Shown here piece after piece: positions 50,001 to 52,216 of a DNA stretch of 64,000 nt (positions within the stretch are counted from its first letter, which is position 1; each line of letters opens with the position of its first letter). This DNA is from Lates calcarifer (Eukaryota > Chordata > Actinopteri > Centropomidae). The stretch spans positions 14,782,509-14,846,508 of the forward strand of contig NC_066848.1 of NCBI RefSeq assembly GCF_001640805.2, in the 5' to 3' direction. Below the pieces are notes generated by a model that was given only the letters and a program-made list of their open reading frames with translations, made no database searches and was not told the origin of the DNA. The position numbers were made by a program, and so were the translations under genes.

Positions 50001-51271
50001 TACAGAACGTTTGGGTTGAATTAGATGCCTGATAAAAGTAATACATTTATTTTTAATAACAGCTGTAGGTAACCTGTTAGACAGAACACAGTGCTGTAAA
50101 TAAAAAGGCCTGTATGCCTTGTGTGTTTTTTCCCCTCTAGACAACAGCTCAGTGTTGAGGTCCTATATGAGGGGCGAGATCCTCCATAAGGACACCCAGT
50201 CCATTATATTGGTCTGCTTCCTGGTGTACCGCTCTATCCCCTGCCTCAGGAACACACACACACAGCTGGAGGGTAAGCACGTGTTCACACTGAATTGGAC
50301 AACTTTACCTGTGCACACTTATATGTACATGTAAACAGAAGCAGAAGTTTAACTCCTTCATGCAGTTGTAAAAACTCACTGCTCTAGACTCACTCAAGGG
50401 TGGATAGTAAGTACATTTACCCAAGTACTCTTCTTAAGTGCAGTTCTGCAGTACTTTACATAAGTATGTGTGTATTTCTGCTACTTTATACTTCTTAACT
50501 AAGAGGTTATATAAATAAACACACTTGATGAGATTGTAAAAAGTAATGTATCGCTAAAGACCAGCGGTTCCCAACCTTTTTTTTTTACCTTCATATCCCT
50601 TTAAACAGTGTCTTGTCACAGCTGAGTTGTTAACAGTTCTAACAAAGAGATATTTTCCCTTAAAGTTTCACAGATGGTTTCATTCAAATATTTCTTTGTG
50701 GCCCAAAAAGTAAACAATTTCTAATATTTCAAAAACGAATTGTCCTCCCAAAAATATTCCAGTCATCACTAATTATCTCACAATGCTTCAGATTTATCTT
50801 GTTATGGTTTGGAGGGGCCTGAACCATTGGTTGGGAATCACTGGACTAAACCACCTAACTGTTAACGCATTGTTAAATGAGTCAATCTAATGTCATATAT
50901 ATGACATTATATCAGCTTCCTCTGATAATACCTTTGTATACTTACTTTAGCTGGATTTTTAATACAATGACTTTTACTTTGATACAATTATACAATTAAG
51001 TCTCTTTTACGGAAATTCTATCCCAACATCTTATTCGTATTCAACAACTGCAAACCGCTCAAGAAAACTACTCTTGTGACAGTGATGTTGAACTGGTCTG
51101 AAGCCTGGTCTATGTTCTCTCCCTGCAGGCTGCAGCTCACTCGGGGATTTGTTGTCGCGCAGCAGCCAGCTGGGCATCCCTCTCAGAGACCTGCTGAGGC
51201 TGGTTCCTGTCCTGCTGGGCTCTGCATCAACACCACAGATGCTGCCGGGCTTCCCTATGCAAGCATTTTGA
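2037..51271 (+). CDS. anapc1: anapc1: anaphase-promoting complex/cyclosome subunit 1 (52 coding exons, 1981 aa)
   Basis: ANAPC1 is the largest scaffold subunit of the APC/C, the nuclear/cytosolic E3 ubiquitin ligase that targets securin and cyclins at anaphase and in G1. The spliced product matches remembered vertebrate ANAPC1 almost throughout: the N terminus (FVPFGREHC, LQPASELWSSDGAAGLVGSLQEV), the 300s loop (SISNMAALSRAHSP), the acidic GSDEDWEYLL segment, the PC-repeat block (LANEYAGFLMALGLNGHL, TSIGLLLGVSAAKLGTMDMS) and the C-terminal LRAGQLPYKDDP region. All 51 coding junctions are GT-AG and keep frame; coding length is 5946 nt. Likely order: WD40 propeller about residues 1-620 with the Ser-Pro loop at about 276-410, helical middle about 620-1190, PC repeats about 1190-1680, C-terminal domain to 1981. 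Human is about 1944 residues; the extra length is mainly in the loop and the C-terminal tail. Start chosen at 2037 because it lies in frame just upstream of conserved sequence; Met12 is an alternative. It appears intact, with no frameshift or premature stop. Confidence 0.97.
2477..2641 (+). CDS. anapc1: anapc1 exon 3 (residues 73-127)
   Basis: TTGAATGGCAG acceptor, GTCAGT donor, phase 0 to 0. Encodes ECWQLKKG and YKAFTVDSPVQQ, both conserved in vertebrate ANAPC1; early propeller blades. Confidence 0.95.
2905..2947 (+). CDS. anapc1: anapc1 exon 4 (residues 128-142)
   Basis: Short 43-nt exon between TCTGTCTGCAG and a GTACAG donor, phase 1 exit. Encodes ALWCNFAVPQNKKD. Followed by a 122-nt intron. 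Confidence 0.9.
3070..3167 (+). CDS. anapc1: anapc1 exon 5 (residues 142-174)
   Basis: GTTTTACAG acceptor, GTGAGG donor, phase 1 entry and 0 exit. Encodes CIVQSSCVNVHTVTGKDF and PLPFQ, matching the human propeller segment. Confidence 0.94.
3168..4321 (+). other. Intron 5 with a TG-rich tract
   Basis: About 1.15 kb. Positions 3310-3680 are rich in imperfect TG/GTGT runs, which produce a Cys/Val-rich chance ORF. No transposon recognised. Confidence 0.6.
4322..4404 (+). CDS. anapc1: anapc1 exon 6 (residues 175-202)
   Basis: CTCCTTCAG acceptor, GTACAC donor, phase 2 exit. Encodes VSDVWATKFGLLLERKN, matching the conserved VANVWPTKYGLLFER region. Confidence 0.94.
4529..4602 (+). CDS. anapc1: anapc1 exon 7 (residues 202-227)
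   Basis: Long T tract and CTACAG acceptor, GTATGA donor, phase 1 exit. Encodes EPLPTVFSMLHPLDEIAP, a hallmark ANAPC1 segment. Confidence 0.95.
4681..4697 (+). repeat. (TG)n microsatellite before the exon 8 acceptor
   Basis: Uninterrupted TG run ending just before the TTTTTTCCAG acceptor of exon 8, so it forms part of the polypyrimidine neighbourhood of a 104-nt intron. Confidence 0.85.
4707..4852 (+). CDS. anapc1: anapc1 exon 8 (residues 227-275)
   Basis: TTTTTTCCAG acceptor, GTGAGT donor, phase 1 to 0. Encodes LFEGSRVQYASDSTMKIIF and YDTVQGIHSVWALRKV, matching human SSRVQYVVDHAMKIVF and HSVWTLRRV. Confidence 0.95.
4853..4933 (+). other. Intron 8, 81 nt, with CA tract near the donor
   Basis: The shortest intron of the gene. 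GTGAGTGATGACT is followed by a short (CA)n at about 4866-4880, then GGACTACCTGCCCCTAACC, which resembles a trimmed copy of the CA-linked repeat in intron 17. Confidence 0.8.
4934..5091 (+). CDS. anapc1: anapc1 exon 9 (residues 276-328, start of 300s loop)
   Basis: TTTCTTCAG acceptor, GTAATG donor, phase 2 exit. Leaves the propeller and enters the disordered loop. Contains VGTPMG and LDSPGG (TP and SP sites) and a Gly/Ala-rich end (GGSAPAGLGPGTGT). Low complexity and low conservation fit the loop. Confidence 0.92.
5116..5436. repeat. MITE-like teleost repeat ending in TTGCAGCCCT (intron 9)
   Basis: The right end GTTGCAGCCCT and a left end with GAACTGCAATGG form degenerate inverted termini. 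The inner text (ACATCACCTTGGGCTGTGG, then ATTATAAAG) matches a dispersed teleost family that I know with ends AGGGCTGCAACTAA. Related copies lie in introns 13, 35 and 50. Confidence 0.55.
5795..5926 (+). CDS. anapc1: anapc1 exon 10 (residues 328-372, 300s loop core)
   Basis: TGCTTCTAG acceptor, GTGAGT donor, phase 2 to 2. Encodes TGSPLHYS, SSPGLHSR, HSPSISNMAAL: several SP sites. In human APC1 this loop blocks the CDC20 C-box site until CDK1 phosphorylates it (established for the family; inferred here). Confidence 0.94.
6293..6511 (+). CDS. anapc1: anapc1 exon 11 (residues 372-445)
   Basis: CTTCCACCAG acceptor, GTAATT donor, phase 2 to 2. Encodes SRAHSPGM, FHSPPPKG, LPSPNS (loop end) and then EMEPIIPDLCMEQLWSE, matching human ETEPIVPELCIDHLWTE where the propeller resumes. 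Confidence 0.95.
6901..6996 (+). CDS. anapc1: anapc1 exon 12 (residues 445-477)
   Basis: GCGTTCACAG acceptor, GTCAAC donor, phase 2 to 2. Encodes SSQASKVFLTSDVCENRYLC and FLVESHQQL, matching human SQASKVFITSDLCGQKFLCFLVES. Confidence 0.95.
7215..7305 (+). CDS. anapc1: anapc1 exon 13 (residues 477-507)
   Basis: TTTCCACAG acceptor, GTACAT donor, phase 2 to 0. Encodes RCVKFIESNDTSQLIFASV and SIPAKDAEPLQ, matching human RCVKFQESNDKTQLIFGSV. Confidence 0.95.
7306..8299 (+). other. Intron 13, 5' part
   Basis: AT-rich, with a poly-T run near 8249-8265 and a 148-codon minus-strand ORF at 7438-7884 that has no recognisable domain. No gene supported. Confidence 0.5.
8300..8416. repeat. MITE 3' end abutting exon 14
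   Basis: TTCTGACATTTTATAACCAAA and ATTAATAATTAAAGTAAT, then the terminus TTATTTGCAGCCCTTA. This is the same family as the copies in introns 9 and 35. It ends about 27 nt before exon 14 and carries its own TTTGCAG. Confidence 0.55.
8443..8508 (+). CDS. anapc1: anapc1 exon 14 (residues 508-529)
   Basis: 66-nt exon, AACCTCTGCAG acceptor, GTAAGG donor, phase 0 to 0. Encodes NIDAMLVLEACGSLVLYTGI, matching human KIDTMLVLEGSGNLVLYTGV. Confidence 0.94.
8644..8781 (+). CDS. anapc1: anapc1 exon 15 (residues 530-575)
   Basis: GTTTCTCCAG acceptor, GTACCA donor, phase 0. Encodes VSKVFVPGLLSPTFSLTN and STPVENVSTPANAG, then LQRLDE; matches human VGKVFIPGLPAPSLTM. Confidence 0.94.
9219..9362 (+). CDS. anapc1: anapc1 exon 16 (residues 576-623)
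   Basis: CTCTTTCAG acceptor, GTAGGT donor, phase 0. Encodes MPSPVSELRGPNIKHHEG and EDYTFQQTMPYIHALRDP, then VCNRVTL; matches human YIHSIRDPVHNRVTLE at the end of the propeller. Confidence 0.95.
9363..11219 (+). other. Intron 16, no gene seen
   Basis: About 1.86 kb. AT-rich run at 10420-10460 (TATATAATTATATA words). No repeat family recognised and no coding signal. Confidence 0.5.
11220..11280 (+). CDS. anapc1: anapc1 exon 17 (residues 624-644)
   Basis: 61-nt exon, GCTCTCTAG acceptor, GTGAGA donor, phase 1 exit. Encodes ELNSGTMLRISIPEIATSEL, matching human ELSNGSMVRITIPEIATSEL. A long CA repeat starts at intron position 6. Confidence 0.95.
11286..11365 (+). repeat. (AC)40 microsatellite at the exon 17 donor
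   Basis: 80 nt of uninterrupted AC dinucleotides, starting right after GTGAG of the intron 17 donor. Confidence 0.97.
11366..11576. repeat. Teleost CA-linked dispersed repeat
   Basis: Contains CCCTAACCTAAACC, AACCATAGCCCTAAACC, CCTCAGACAGCTCTTTG, CCAAAATGCCCTCA and CTGGTCCTCACAAAGTA, ending in a second short CA run. I recognise this order from teleost genomes as a repeat that travels with CA microsatellites. Confidence 0.55.
11577..13815 (+). other. Rest of intron 17, no gene seen
   Basis: About 2.2 kb. A less AT-rich stretch at 12350-12560 has short ORFs without recognisable domains. No repeat assigned. Confidence 0.45.
13816..13871 (+). CDS. anapc1: anapc1 exon 18 (residues 644-662)
   Basis: 56-nt exon, CTTATTTCAG acceptor, GTTTGT donor, phase 1 to 0. 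Encodes VRKCLQAIRFILPKEAAMK, matching human VQTCLQAIKFILPKEIAVQ. Confidence 0.94.
14265..14396 (+). CDS. anapc1: anapc1 exon 19 (residues 663-706)
   Basis: TACCATTCAG acceptor, GTAAGT donor, phase 0. Encodes VLVKWYNIYNAPGGPSAHAE and WNLFVTCFMTLMGYNTERL; near-identical to human. Confidence 0.96.
14509..14583 (+). CDS. anapc1: anapc1 exon 20 (residues 707-731)
   Basis: TTTCTCCAG acceptor, GTGTGA donor, phase 0. Encodes PLSPVIAAKKARPSDGGSDE: an SP site and a basic KKARP patch, both also in human (SPVIAPKKARPS). Confidence 0.94.
15209..15331 (+). CDS. anapc1: anapc1 exon 21 (residues 732-772)
   Basis: TGTCTGTAG acceptor, GTACGT donor, phase 0. Encodes DWEYLLGSHYHRQM (conserved), then a divergent Ser/Thr-rich stretch ending ETEGPSP. 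Confidence 0.92.
15637..15806 (+). CDS. anapc1: anapc1 exon 22 (residues 773-829)
   Basis: TTTCTCCTAG acceptor, GTAACC donor, phase 2 exit. Begins VSSPSSPS (SP sites), then LFPHIPALFYVLHLLYQELQ and LLQQLAR, matching human LLFTHIPAIFFVLHLVYEELK. Confidence 0.95.
15807..17378 (+). other. Intron 22, no gene seen
   Basis: About 1.57 kb, AT-rich; AT-repeat words around 16970-17010. No coding or repeat family recognised. Confidence 0.5.
17379..17470 (+). CDS. anapc1: anapc1 exon 23 (residues 829-860)
   Basis: TTGTTTGCAG acceptor, GTAAGA donor, phase 2 to 1. Encodes RDLQLNEYVDLYWRDYPSL, matching human RDLKLGPYVDHYYRDYPTL. Confidence 0.94.
18257..18405 (+). CDS. anapc1: anapc1 exon 24 (residues 860-909)
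   Basis: Long pyrimidine tract and GTCCTCAG acceptor, GTACGA donor, phase 1 to 0. Encodes EPPCVFSWLSSCLRGEEIPP and PYLPSICQRTRLLVL, matching human SEPPSIYQWVSSCLKGEGMPP. Confidence 0.95.
18842..18904. repeat. Perfect inverted repeat with duplicated right arm
   Basis: Left arm GTCTCTCTCACACACCA (18842-18858) is the exact reverse complement of 18867-18883 with an 8-nt loop. A second right arm, CTGGTGTGTGAGAGAGA at 18888-18904, also pairs perfectly with 18843-18859. Confidence 0.95.
19540..19790. repeat. Teleost dispersed repeat (unclassified)
   Basis: Carries text I recognise as a widespread fish repeat: TTCAAATTTGGTACAAATGT, CACTTGGACTCAAGGATGAA, CAGATTTTGGTGGTCAGAGG and CTGGACTGGCGGAGGCATAC, ending GCAAGGCGATAATTCTAG. 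No ORF. Class not known to me. Confidence 0.65.
20935..21013 (+). CDS. anapc1: anapc1 exon 25 (residues 910-936)
   Basis: TTTTCCCTCAG acceptor, GTCTGT donor, phase 0 to 1. Encodes SYALYITGDENATSTDVSKY and LVKLSA; matches human IALYILGDESLVSDESSQYL. Confidence 0.93.
21657..21693 (+). CDS. anapc1: anapc1 exon 26 (residues 936-948)
   Basis: 37-nt microexon between TCTCTCTCAG and GTAATA, phase 1 to 2. Encodes GQKSCASEPHYR. Weakly conserved, but needed to keep frame between exons 25 and 27. Confidence 0.88.
21925..21998 (+). CDS. anapc1: anapc1 exon 27 (residues 948-973)
   Basis: TTATTCTAG acceptor, GTAAGA donor, phase 2 to 1. Encodes QSSVKVKFSTENLAEQLVVW then LTSE, matching human SSLAERLVVWMTN. 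Confidence 0.94.
22357..22535 (+). CDS. anapc1: anapc1 exon 28 (residues 973-1032)
   Basis: TGCTGGTTTAG acceptor, GTGAGT donor, phase 1 to 0. Encodes GFTLKDLESVPFGVALPIRE, AIYRCREQPCSDW and CMLIGRQDLTKQA; very close to human. Confidence 0.96.
23030..23116 (+). CDS. anapc1: anapc1 exon 29 (residues 1033-1061)
   Basis: GCTCATCCAG acceptor, GTAACA donor, phase 0. Acidic linker EADEEEDGMSDI, equivalent to human TEEEDDGMNDM. Confidence 0.92.
23192..23280. repeat. hAT-like repeat fragment (AGTGGTTCCCAACC end)
   Basis: AGTGGTTCCCAACCTTTTGC, the terminus typical of hAT/Charlie-type non-autonomous elements; related to the fuller copy at 50561-50844. The other end is not visible. Confidence 0.4.
23511..23650 (+). 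CDS. anapc1: anapc1 exon 30 (residues 1062-1108)
   Basis: TGCTCTCCAG acceptor, GTGAGT donor, phase 2 exit. Encodes GLIWSQDLRVQEVRRLLQSS and VVQLPEVSDHEYIEEKEN, matching human LIWSEDLRVQDVRRLLQS. Confidence 0.96.
24044..24162 (+). CDS. anapc1: anapc1 exon 31 (residues 1108-1148)
   Basis: ATCTTCCCCAG acceptor, GTAAAT donor, phase 2 to 1. Encodes LLQLCQRTMALPVGRGLFTL and SYHPVPTEPLPVPKLNLTG; almost identical to human. Confidence 0.97.
24364..24494 (+). CDS. anapc1: anapc1 exon 32 (residues 1148-1191)
   Basis: TACTTTAG acceptor, GTCAGT donor, phase 1 to 0. Encodes RAPPRNTMVDLNSGNIDVPP and NGVAAGLKIAPASQ; almost identical to human. Confidence 0.97.
24882..25022 (+). CDS. anapc1: anapc1 exon 33 (residues 1192-1238, PC repeats begin)
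   Basis: GTTTGTAAAG acceptor (weak pyrimidine tract just before AG), GTACAC donor, phase 0. Encodes ELANEYAGFLMALGLNGHLT and LATLNIHDYLTK: first PC repeat with the small-residue GFLMALGL pattern. Confidence 0.97.
25223..25314 (+). repeat. Compound (CA)n microsatellite
   Basis: About 92 nt of CA interrupted by GACA, CAAACA and CATACA variants. Confidence 0.95.
25403..25436 (+). repeat. (CA)n microsatellite
   Basis: About 17 uninterrupted CA units after ATG, 90 nt downstream of the first CA tract. Confidence 0.95.
27290..27490 (+). repeat. tRNA-like teleost dispersed repeat (SINE-type)
   Basis: GGTTCGATCCC at about 27348 is a Pol III B box; GGGTTAGGAGGTAGAACAG upstream could be an A-box region. 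Downstream, CAAGACACTGAACCCC, TATGAATGTGTGCGTGAAT, TGTAAAGCACTTTCAGTGGT and CTAGAAAAGTGC follow the order of a common fish repeat. It could instead be a hAT-derived MITE. Not a functional tRNA. Confidence 0.6.
27994..28146 (+). CDS. anapc1: anapc1 exon 34 (residues 1239-1289)
   Basis: TCACTCTGTTAG acceptor, GTAAGA donor, phase 0. PC-repeat exon: HEMTSIGLLLGVSAAKLGTM, SITRLLSIHIPALLPPTSTE, VPHNVQ; essentially identical to human. Confidence 0.97.
28429..28510 (+). CDS. anapc1: anapc1 exon 35 (residues 1290-1317)
   Basis: CTGTTCTGCAG acceptor, GTATGT donor, phase 1 exit. PC repeat VAAVIGIGLVYQGTGHRHNA followed by EVLLSEIG. Confidence 0.96.
28604..28892. repeat. MITE-like teleost repeat (intron 35)
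   Basis: Ends GTTGGTTGCAGTCCTA; inner text ACTCAATATCCATGGTTTTG, AAGACAAGACATTTTGATAC, TTGGGCTGTGGGAGATA and ATTGATAATGAAAATAATTG follows the same family as the intron 9 copy. Confidence 0.6.
29257..29348 (+). CDS. anapc1: anapc1 exon 36 (residues 1317-1347)
   Basis: GTGTGTGTCTCTCAG acceptor, GTGAGT donor, phase 1 to 0. Encodes RPPGPEMEYCTDRESYSLAA and GVALGMVCLG; PC repeat, identical to human but for one residue. Confidence 0.97.
29875..30009 (+). CDS. anapc1: anapc1 exon 37 (residues 1348-1392)
   Basis: CCTTGCAG acceptor, GTAGAT donor, phase 0. Encodes HGSNLIGMTDLNVPEQLYQY and MVGGHRRAQAG, then KSPSYQIK. Confidence 0.97.
30418..30500 (+). CDS. anapc1: anapc1 exon 38 (residues 1393-1420)
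   Basis: GGTTGTTACAG acceptor, GTGAGA donor, phase 2 exit. Encodes EGDTINVDVTCPGATLALAM then IYLKTNN; PC repeat. Confidence 0.97.
30501..31710 (+). other. Intron 38, no gene seen
   Basis: About 1.2 kb, AT-rich, no recognised repeat or coding signal. Confidence 0.5.
31711..31789 (+). CDS. anapc1: anapc1 exon 39 (residues 1420-1446)
   Basis: TGTCCACCAG acceptor, GTTAGT donor, phase 2 to 0. Encodes SIADWLKPPDTWFLLDFIKP then EFLLLR, matching human SIADWLRAPDTMYLLDFVKP. Confidence 0.96.
31905..31979 (+). CDS. anapc1: anapc1 exon 40 (residues 1447-1471)
   Basis: GCCCTCACAG acceptor, GTGAGA donor, phase 0. Encodes TLARCIIMWDEILPNTEWVK, matching human TLARCLILWDDILPNSKWVD. Confidence 0.96.
32928..32980 (+). 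CDS. anapc1: anapc1 exon 41 (residues 1472-1489)
   Basis: TTTTTTCAG acceptor, GTGAGT donor, phase 2 exit. Encodes IMRGTFDPSEDINMETM. The equivalent human stretch is about eight residues longer (from memory), so this loop between PC helices is shortened. Confidence 0.92.
33116..33263 (+). CDS. anapc1: anapc1 exon 42 (residues 1489-1538)
   Basis: GTTTCTTTTAG acceptor, GTAAGT donor, phase 2 to 0. PC repeat AQDYITAGACMALGLRFAGS, then FDCLYEFARTFMKI. Confidence 0.96.
33475..33668 (+). CDS. anapc1: anapc1 exon 43 (residues 1539-1603), NAGNAG acceptor
   Basis: Acceptor reads CCCCTAGCAG: use of the second AG (start 33475) joins GTT to ACAGGT as in human VTG; use of the first AG (start 33472) would add one Gln. 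GTGAGA donor, phase 2 exit. Encodes SMILLAMSMVMAGTGNLKVL, LCRFFHKRTGGEMNYGFHMA and ALGLLFLGGG; core PC repeats. Confidence 0.96.
33680..33713 (+). repeat. (CA)n microsatellite near the exon 43 donor
   Basis: CA run with one CC interruption, starting 12 nt into intron 43. Confidence 0.9.
34030..34995 (-). mobile_element. LINE reverse-transcriptase 3' remnant (L2/Rex1/CR1-like), interrupted
   Basis: On the minus strand, 34640-34960 translates in broken frames to TKDIIVDYRRSTK, INGEEVESVNDIKFLGIHLT, SWSLNTSHLVKKA and QKLFFLRKLK, the text just after the catalytic core of non-LTR reverse transcriptases. Sequence at 34040-34130 reads like the C-terminal tail (GRRYRS-type motif region). In-frame stops and frameshifts show it is dead. 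Clade not resolved. Confidence 0.75.
34136..34500. repeat. Degenerate tandem repeat inserted in the LINE remnant
   Basis: Copies of a unit like CCTGACAGAATG..TTACC.TATTGTGATA occur near 34229, 34388, 34429 and 34458. The upstream part (AACTGCGGTTTGAAAAAGTC, GTTTCAAAACCAC) resembles another fish dispersed repeat. It splits the LINE sequence. Confidence 0.5.
36999..37080. repeat. hAT-like repeat fragment
   Basis: CAGTGGTTCCCACCCTTTTT followed by GACTTTTGACC and CCTTGCGACC, as in hAT-type 'ttcccaacc' elements (see 50561-50844). Opposite terminus not identified. Confidence 0.4.
37839..37925 (+). CDS. anapc1: anapc1 exon 44 (residues 1603-1632)
   Basis: CTTTTTTTAG acceptor, GTGAGA donor, phase 2 to 2. 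Encodes YTLSTSNSAIAALLCALYPH then FPAHSTDN; near-identical to human. Confidence 0.97.
38141..38258 (+). CDS. anapc1: anapc1 exon 45 (residues 1632-1671)
   Basis: GTTGCTGCAG acceptor, GTAAGT donor, phase 2 to 0. Encodes YHLQALRHLAVLAAEPRLLV and CYALLEVTYK; end of the PC-repeat block. Confidence 0.97.
38259..40843 (+). other. Intron 45, no gene seen
   Basis: About 2.6 kb. Poly-T runs at 38764-38780 and 40090-40103, AT-rich run near 38975-39105. No repeat family assigned. Confidence 0.5.
40844..40921 (+). CDS. anapc1: anapc1 exon 46 (residues 1672-1697)
   Basis: CTTGTTTCAG acceptor, GTAATG donor, phase 0. Encodes ETKWYDETTVELMAPTMLPE then LHHLKR. Confidence 0.96.
41022..41089 (+). CDS. anapc1: anapc1 exon 47 (residues 1698-1720)
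   Basis: TTAATTGCAG acceptor, GTAAGT donor, phase 2 exit; the preceding intron is 100 nt. Encodes VKVKGPRYWELSVDLSKETQ. Confidence 0.96.
41294..41432 (+). CDS. anapc1: anapc1 exon 48 (residues 1720-1766)
   Basis: CTCCCTCAG acceptor, GTAGAG donor, phase 2 to 0. Encodes SILSRDGVLYVKLRAGQLPY and GWKSLLASTVNHRNSG; matches the C-terminal domain of human ANAPC1. Confidence 0.97.
42396..42475. repeat. Teleost dispersed repeat fragment
   Basis: CAAGTCAGTTTTATTTATAT then AGTGCCAATTCACAACAGAA and TTATCTCGAGGCACTGTGAG: the start of a very common fish repeat (usually ...ATATAGCGCCAATTCA...). Truncated here, just upstream of the hAT insertion. Confidence 0.55.
42554..43402 (+). mobile_element. Internally deleted hAT transposon with 8-bp target duplication
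   Basis: Terminal inverted repeats TAGGGATGCACCGATAC (left) and the reverse complement of TAGGGATGCACCAATAC (right). Both sides are flanked by CTGTGGAT (42546-42553 and 43403-43410), an exact 8-bp target duplication as hAT transposases make. At 849 bp it is far shorter than an autonomous element; the catalytic core is missing. Confidence 0.93.
42724..42972 (+). pseudogene. hAT transposase remnant: BED finger fused to hAT dimerisation tail
   Basis: An 82-residue ORF. Residues 1-47 are a BED-type finger start (W5, F8, C20-x2-C23, H44) and residues 50-82 (VESERLFSSVSHIVDENRNR, then LTADNAEKLFF) are the C-terminal hATC dimerisation segment. The two are joined directly, so the final finger ligand and the RNase H-like catalytic domain are lost. 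Probably unexpressed relic sequence inside anapc1 intron 48. Confidence 0.85.
43861..43947 (+). CDS. anapc1: anapc1 exon 49 (residues 1767-1795)
   Basis: CTTTTTTGCAG acceptor, GTGAGT donor, phase 0. Encodes PEAISTFTSEPALVSFAEFF then CKTSEGMKH, matching human PETISAFTSDPALLSFAEYF. Confidence 0.96.
45535..45830 (+). repeat. Teleost GCTAACATGC-type dispersed repeat
   Basis: CCATGCTAGTGGCTCTGTGA, AATGCTAAAATGCTGATGTT, CATGTTCATTATCTTAGTTT, CAGCATGCTAACATGGCATG and CATAAACCAAAGTATTAGAT follow the order of a repeat I know from many percomorph genomes. A shorter copy in reverse orientation lies at 60160-60290. Confidence 0.65.
47058..47092 (+). repeat. (AC)n microsatellite before exon 50
   Basis: About 17 AC units ending 36 nt upstream of exon 50, between the likely branch point and the TTGTTTTTCCAG acceptor. 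Confidence 0.93.
47128..47223 (+). CDS. anapc1: anapc1 exon 50 (residues 1796-1827)
   Basis: TGTTTTTCCAG acceptor, GTAAAT donor, phase 0. Encodes LFSAMLYECVMQECPEMLPT then YIAIEQ, matching human LFSSVLYECVTQETPEMLPA. Confidence 0.95.
47545..47625. repeat. MITE fragment (intron 50)
   Basis: ACTGAATATCTTGAGGTTTT, GACTGTTACC and TTCTGACATTTTAAAGACTA then AACAATTAATCATTA: internal part of the same family as the intron 9, 13 and 35 copies. Confidence 0.45.
47985..48174 (+). CDS. anapc1: anapc1 exon 51 (residues 1828-1891)
   Basis: GTGTCTCTCAG acceptor, GTGAGG donor, phase 0 to 1. Encodes LWQLRLVVELWDSR and TSEFLPVMKNMVDVALDSWL; less conserved than the PC region but aligned with human LWQIKLVLEFF and NSEFLPVVKCTIDNTLDQWL. 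Confidence 0.93.
48175..50140 (+). other. Intron 51, no gene seen
   Basis: About 2 kb; short CA run near 49030-49046 and a poly-A run at 49696-49709. Nothing else recognised. Confidence 0.5.
50141..50272 (+). CDS. anapc1: anapc1 exon 52 (residues 1891-1935)
   Basis: TTTCCCCTCTAG acceptor, GTAAGC donor, phase 1 to 1. Encodes SVLRSYMRGEILHKDTQSII and LVCFLVYRSIPCLRNTHTQL; human has MLACFLVYHSVPAP here. A short coding CA run gives NTHTQ. Confidence 0.93.
50561..50844. mobile_element. hAT-type non-autonomous element (MITE)
   Basis: Left end CCAGCGGTTCCCAACC and right end GGTTGGGAATCACTGG are inverted repeats with two mismatches, 284 bp apart, as in Charlie-like hAT MITEs. Flanks share CTAAA but no clean 8-bp duplication, so it is old. 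No ORF. Lies in intron 52. Confidence 0.7.
51129..51271 (+). CDS. anapc1: anapc1 exon 53, last coding exon (residues 1935-1981)
   Basis: CTCCCTGCAG acceptor, phase 1 entry, stop TGA at 51269-51271. Encodes SLGDLLSRSSQLGIPLRDLL and RLVPVLLGS, matching human FAELLFKFKQLKMPVRALL and RLAPLLLGN, then a tail STPQMLPGFPMQAF that is longer than the human PQPMVM end. Confidence 0.94.
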
Positions 51272-51840
51272 CCCTGATGTTCAGACCTACTCAACAGGCT
51301 AGTAACCTCTCAGAGATGCAGTTCATAGCCTTTTACGTTCCCGCTGCAAGCACAGGTAGGACAGATAGCTTGTCTCTACCTGTAGCACCTGTGGGACAGA
51401 ATGTGACCATAAGACTTCTTGTGTCTCACTGCATCACTGGGGTGTGGCTGCCCTGCATCTGAGAAGAACAGTTTGAAAAATCCAGACTTTGTTTCTCTCT
51501 CTGCCGCTAGAAAATGGAACAATTAATATTAGAGTTTTGTAATATAAAATTTCTATTTAGTCTCTTTTTTTAACAGTTTAGGCTTCAGTAATGATGCAGT
51601 GCACGTGCCATTTGTTCGAAAAACACAATGCGGCTGTTTTTTTTTATGGGTACCACTTGCTCAAACATTCAGTGGCAGGCAACATTTCCTTCCCGACAAA
51701 CAAGGACAGAAACAACTGGTCAGAACAAAATGAATACTCATACCAGTGACAATGCTGCCCTGTGAGGACTCTCCTGACTTCAGGCTGCTATGAGGACAGG
51801 TAAACCAAGGCAAGACAATAAATTTGAAAACCACCTGCAC
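51272..51840 (+). other. anapc1: anapc1 3' UTR (end approximate)
   Basis: Follows the stop codon. The first consensus AATAAA is at 51817-51822, with T/GT-rich sequence (CATGTTTATTCTTTGTCTT) from 51845, so cleavage near 51835-51845 is plausible. A second AATAAA at 52211-52216 offers a longer form. Confidence 0.5.
51817..51822 (+). terminator. Polyadenylation signal candidate
   Basis: AATAAA about 545 nt after the stop codon, followed by a T-rich downstream element. Confidence 0.5.
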
Positions 51841-52210
51841 ACTTCATGTTTATTCTTTGTCTTAACATTTCCCCAAGAGGCAGGAATATTTTTTGGAAAA
51901 CACGCACGCCTTTTCCTCTGTGTAATTTCATGTTTGACAAGGACTGCTCATTAAACCACTAAGAGAACTGCACTCTATTTTTTCGTTTCGCTGTATTTTC
52001 CCACGAGCTGAAACGGAATCAGCCTCCGCACAACATTGTCCATCATGTCTTTGTTTAACACAGATCTTGTTGTTATGGTGCCAGCGTTGCATCCCTGTGG
52101 TCAAGATGAAGGTCTTTTGAAGTGAGTCGAAGATCAAAACGGGCTGTGGATTTGCTTCGGGTGGTTCCCCACATGAAAGGAATCCCCTAATCTTCCAGTG
52201 GTGTTTTTGT

Positions 52211-52216
52211 AATAAA
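52211..52216 (+). terminator. Alternative polyadenylation signal
   Basis: AATAAA in TTTTTGTAATAAAGCAG, about 940 nt after the stop. May serve a longer 3' UTR or none. Confidence 0.3.

Noticed and set aside
51076..51462. 128-codon ORF over the last exon
   Set aside because: Out of frame with the anapc1 reading frame; the phase-1 frame entering at 51129 is the one that matches the family.
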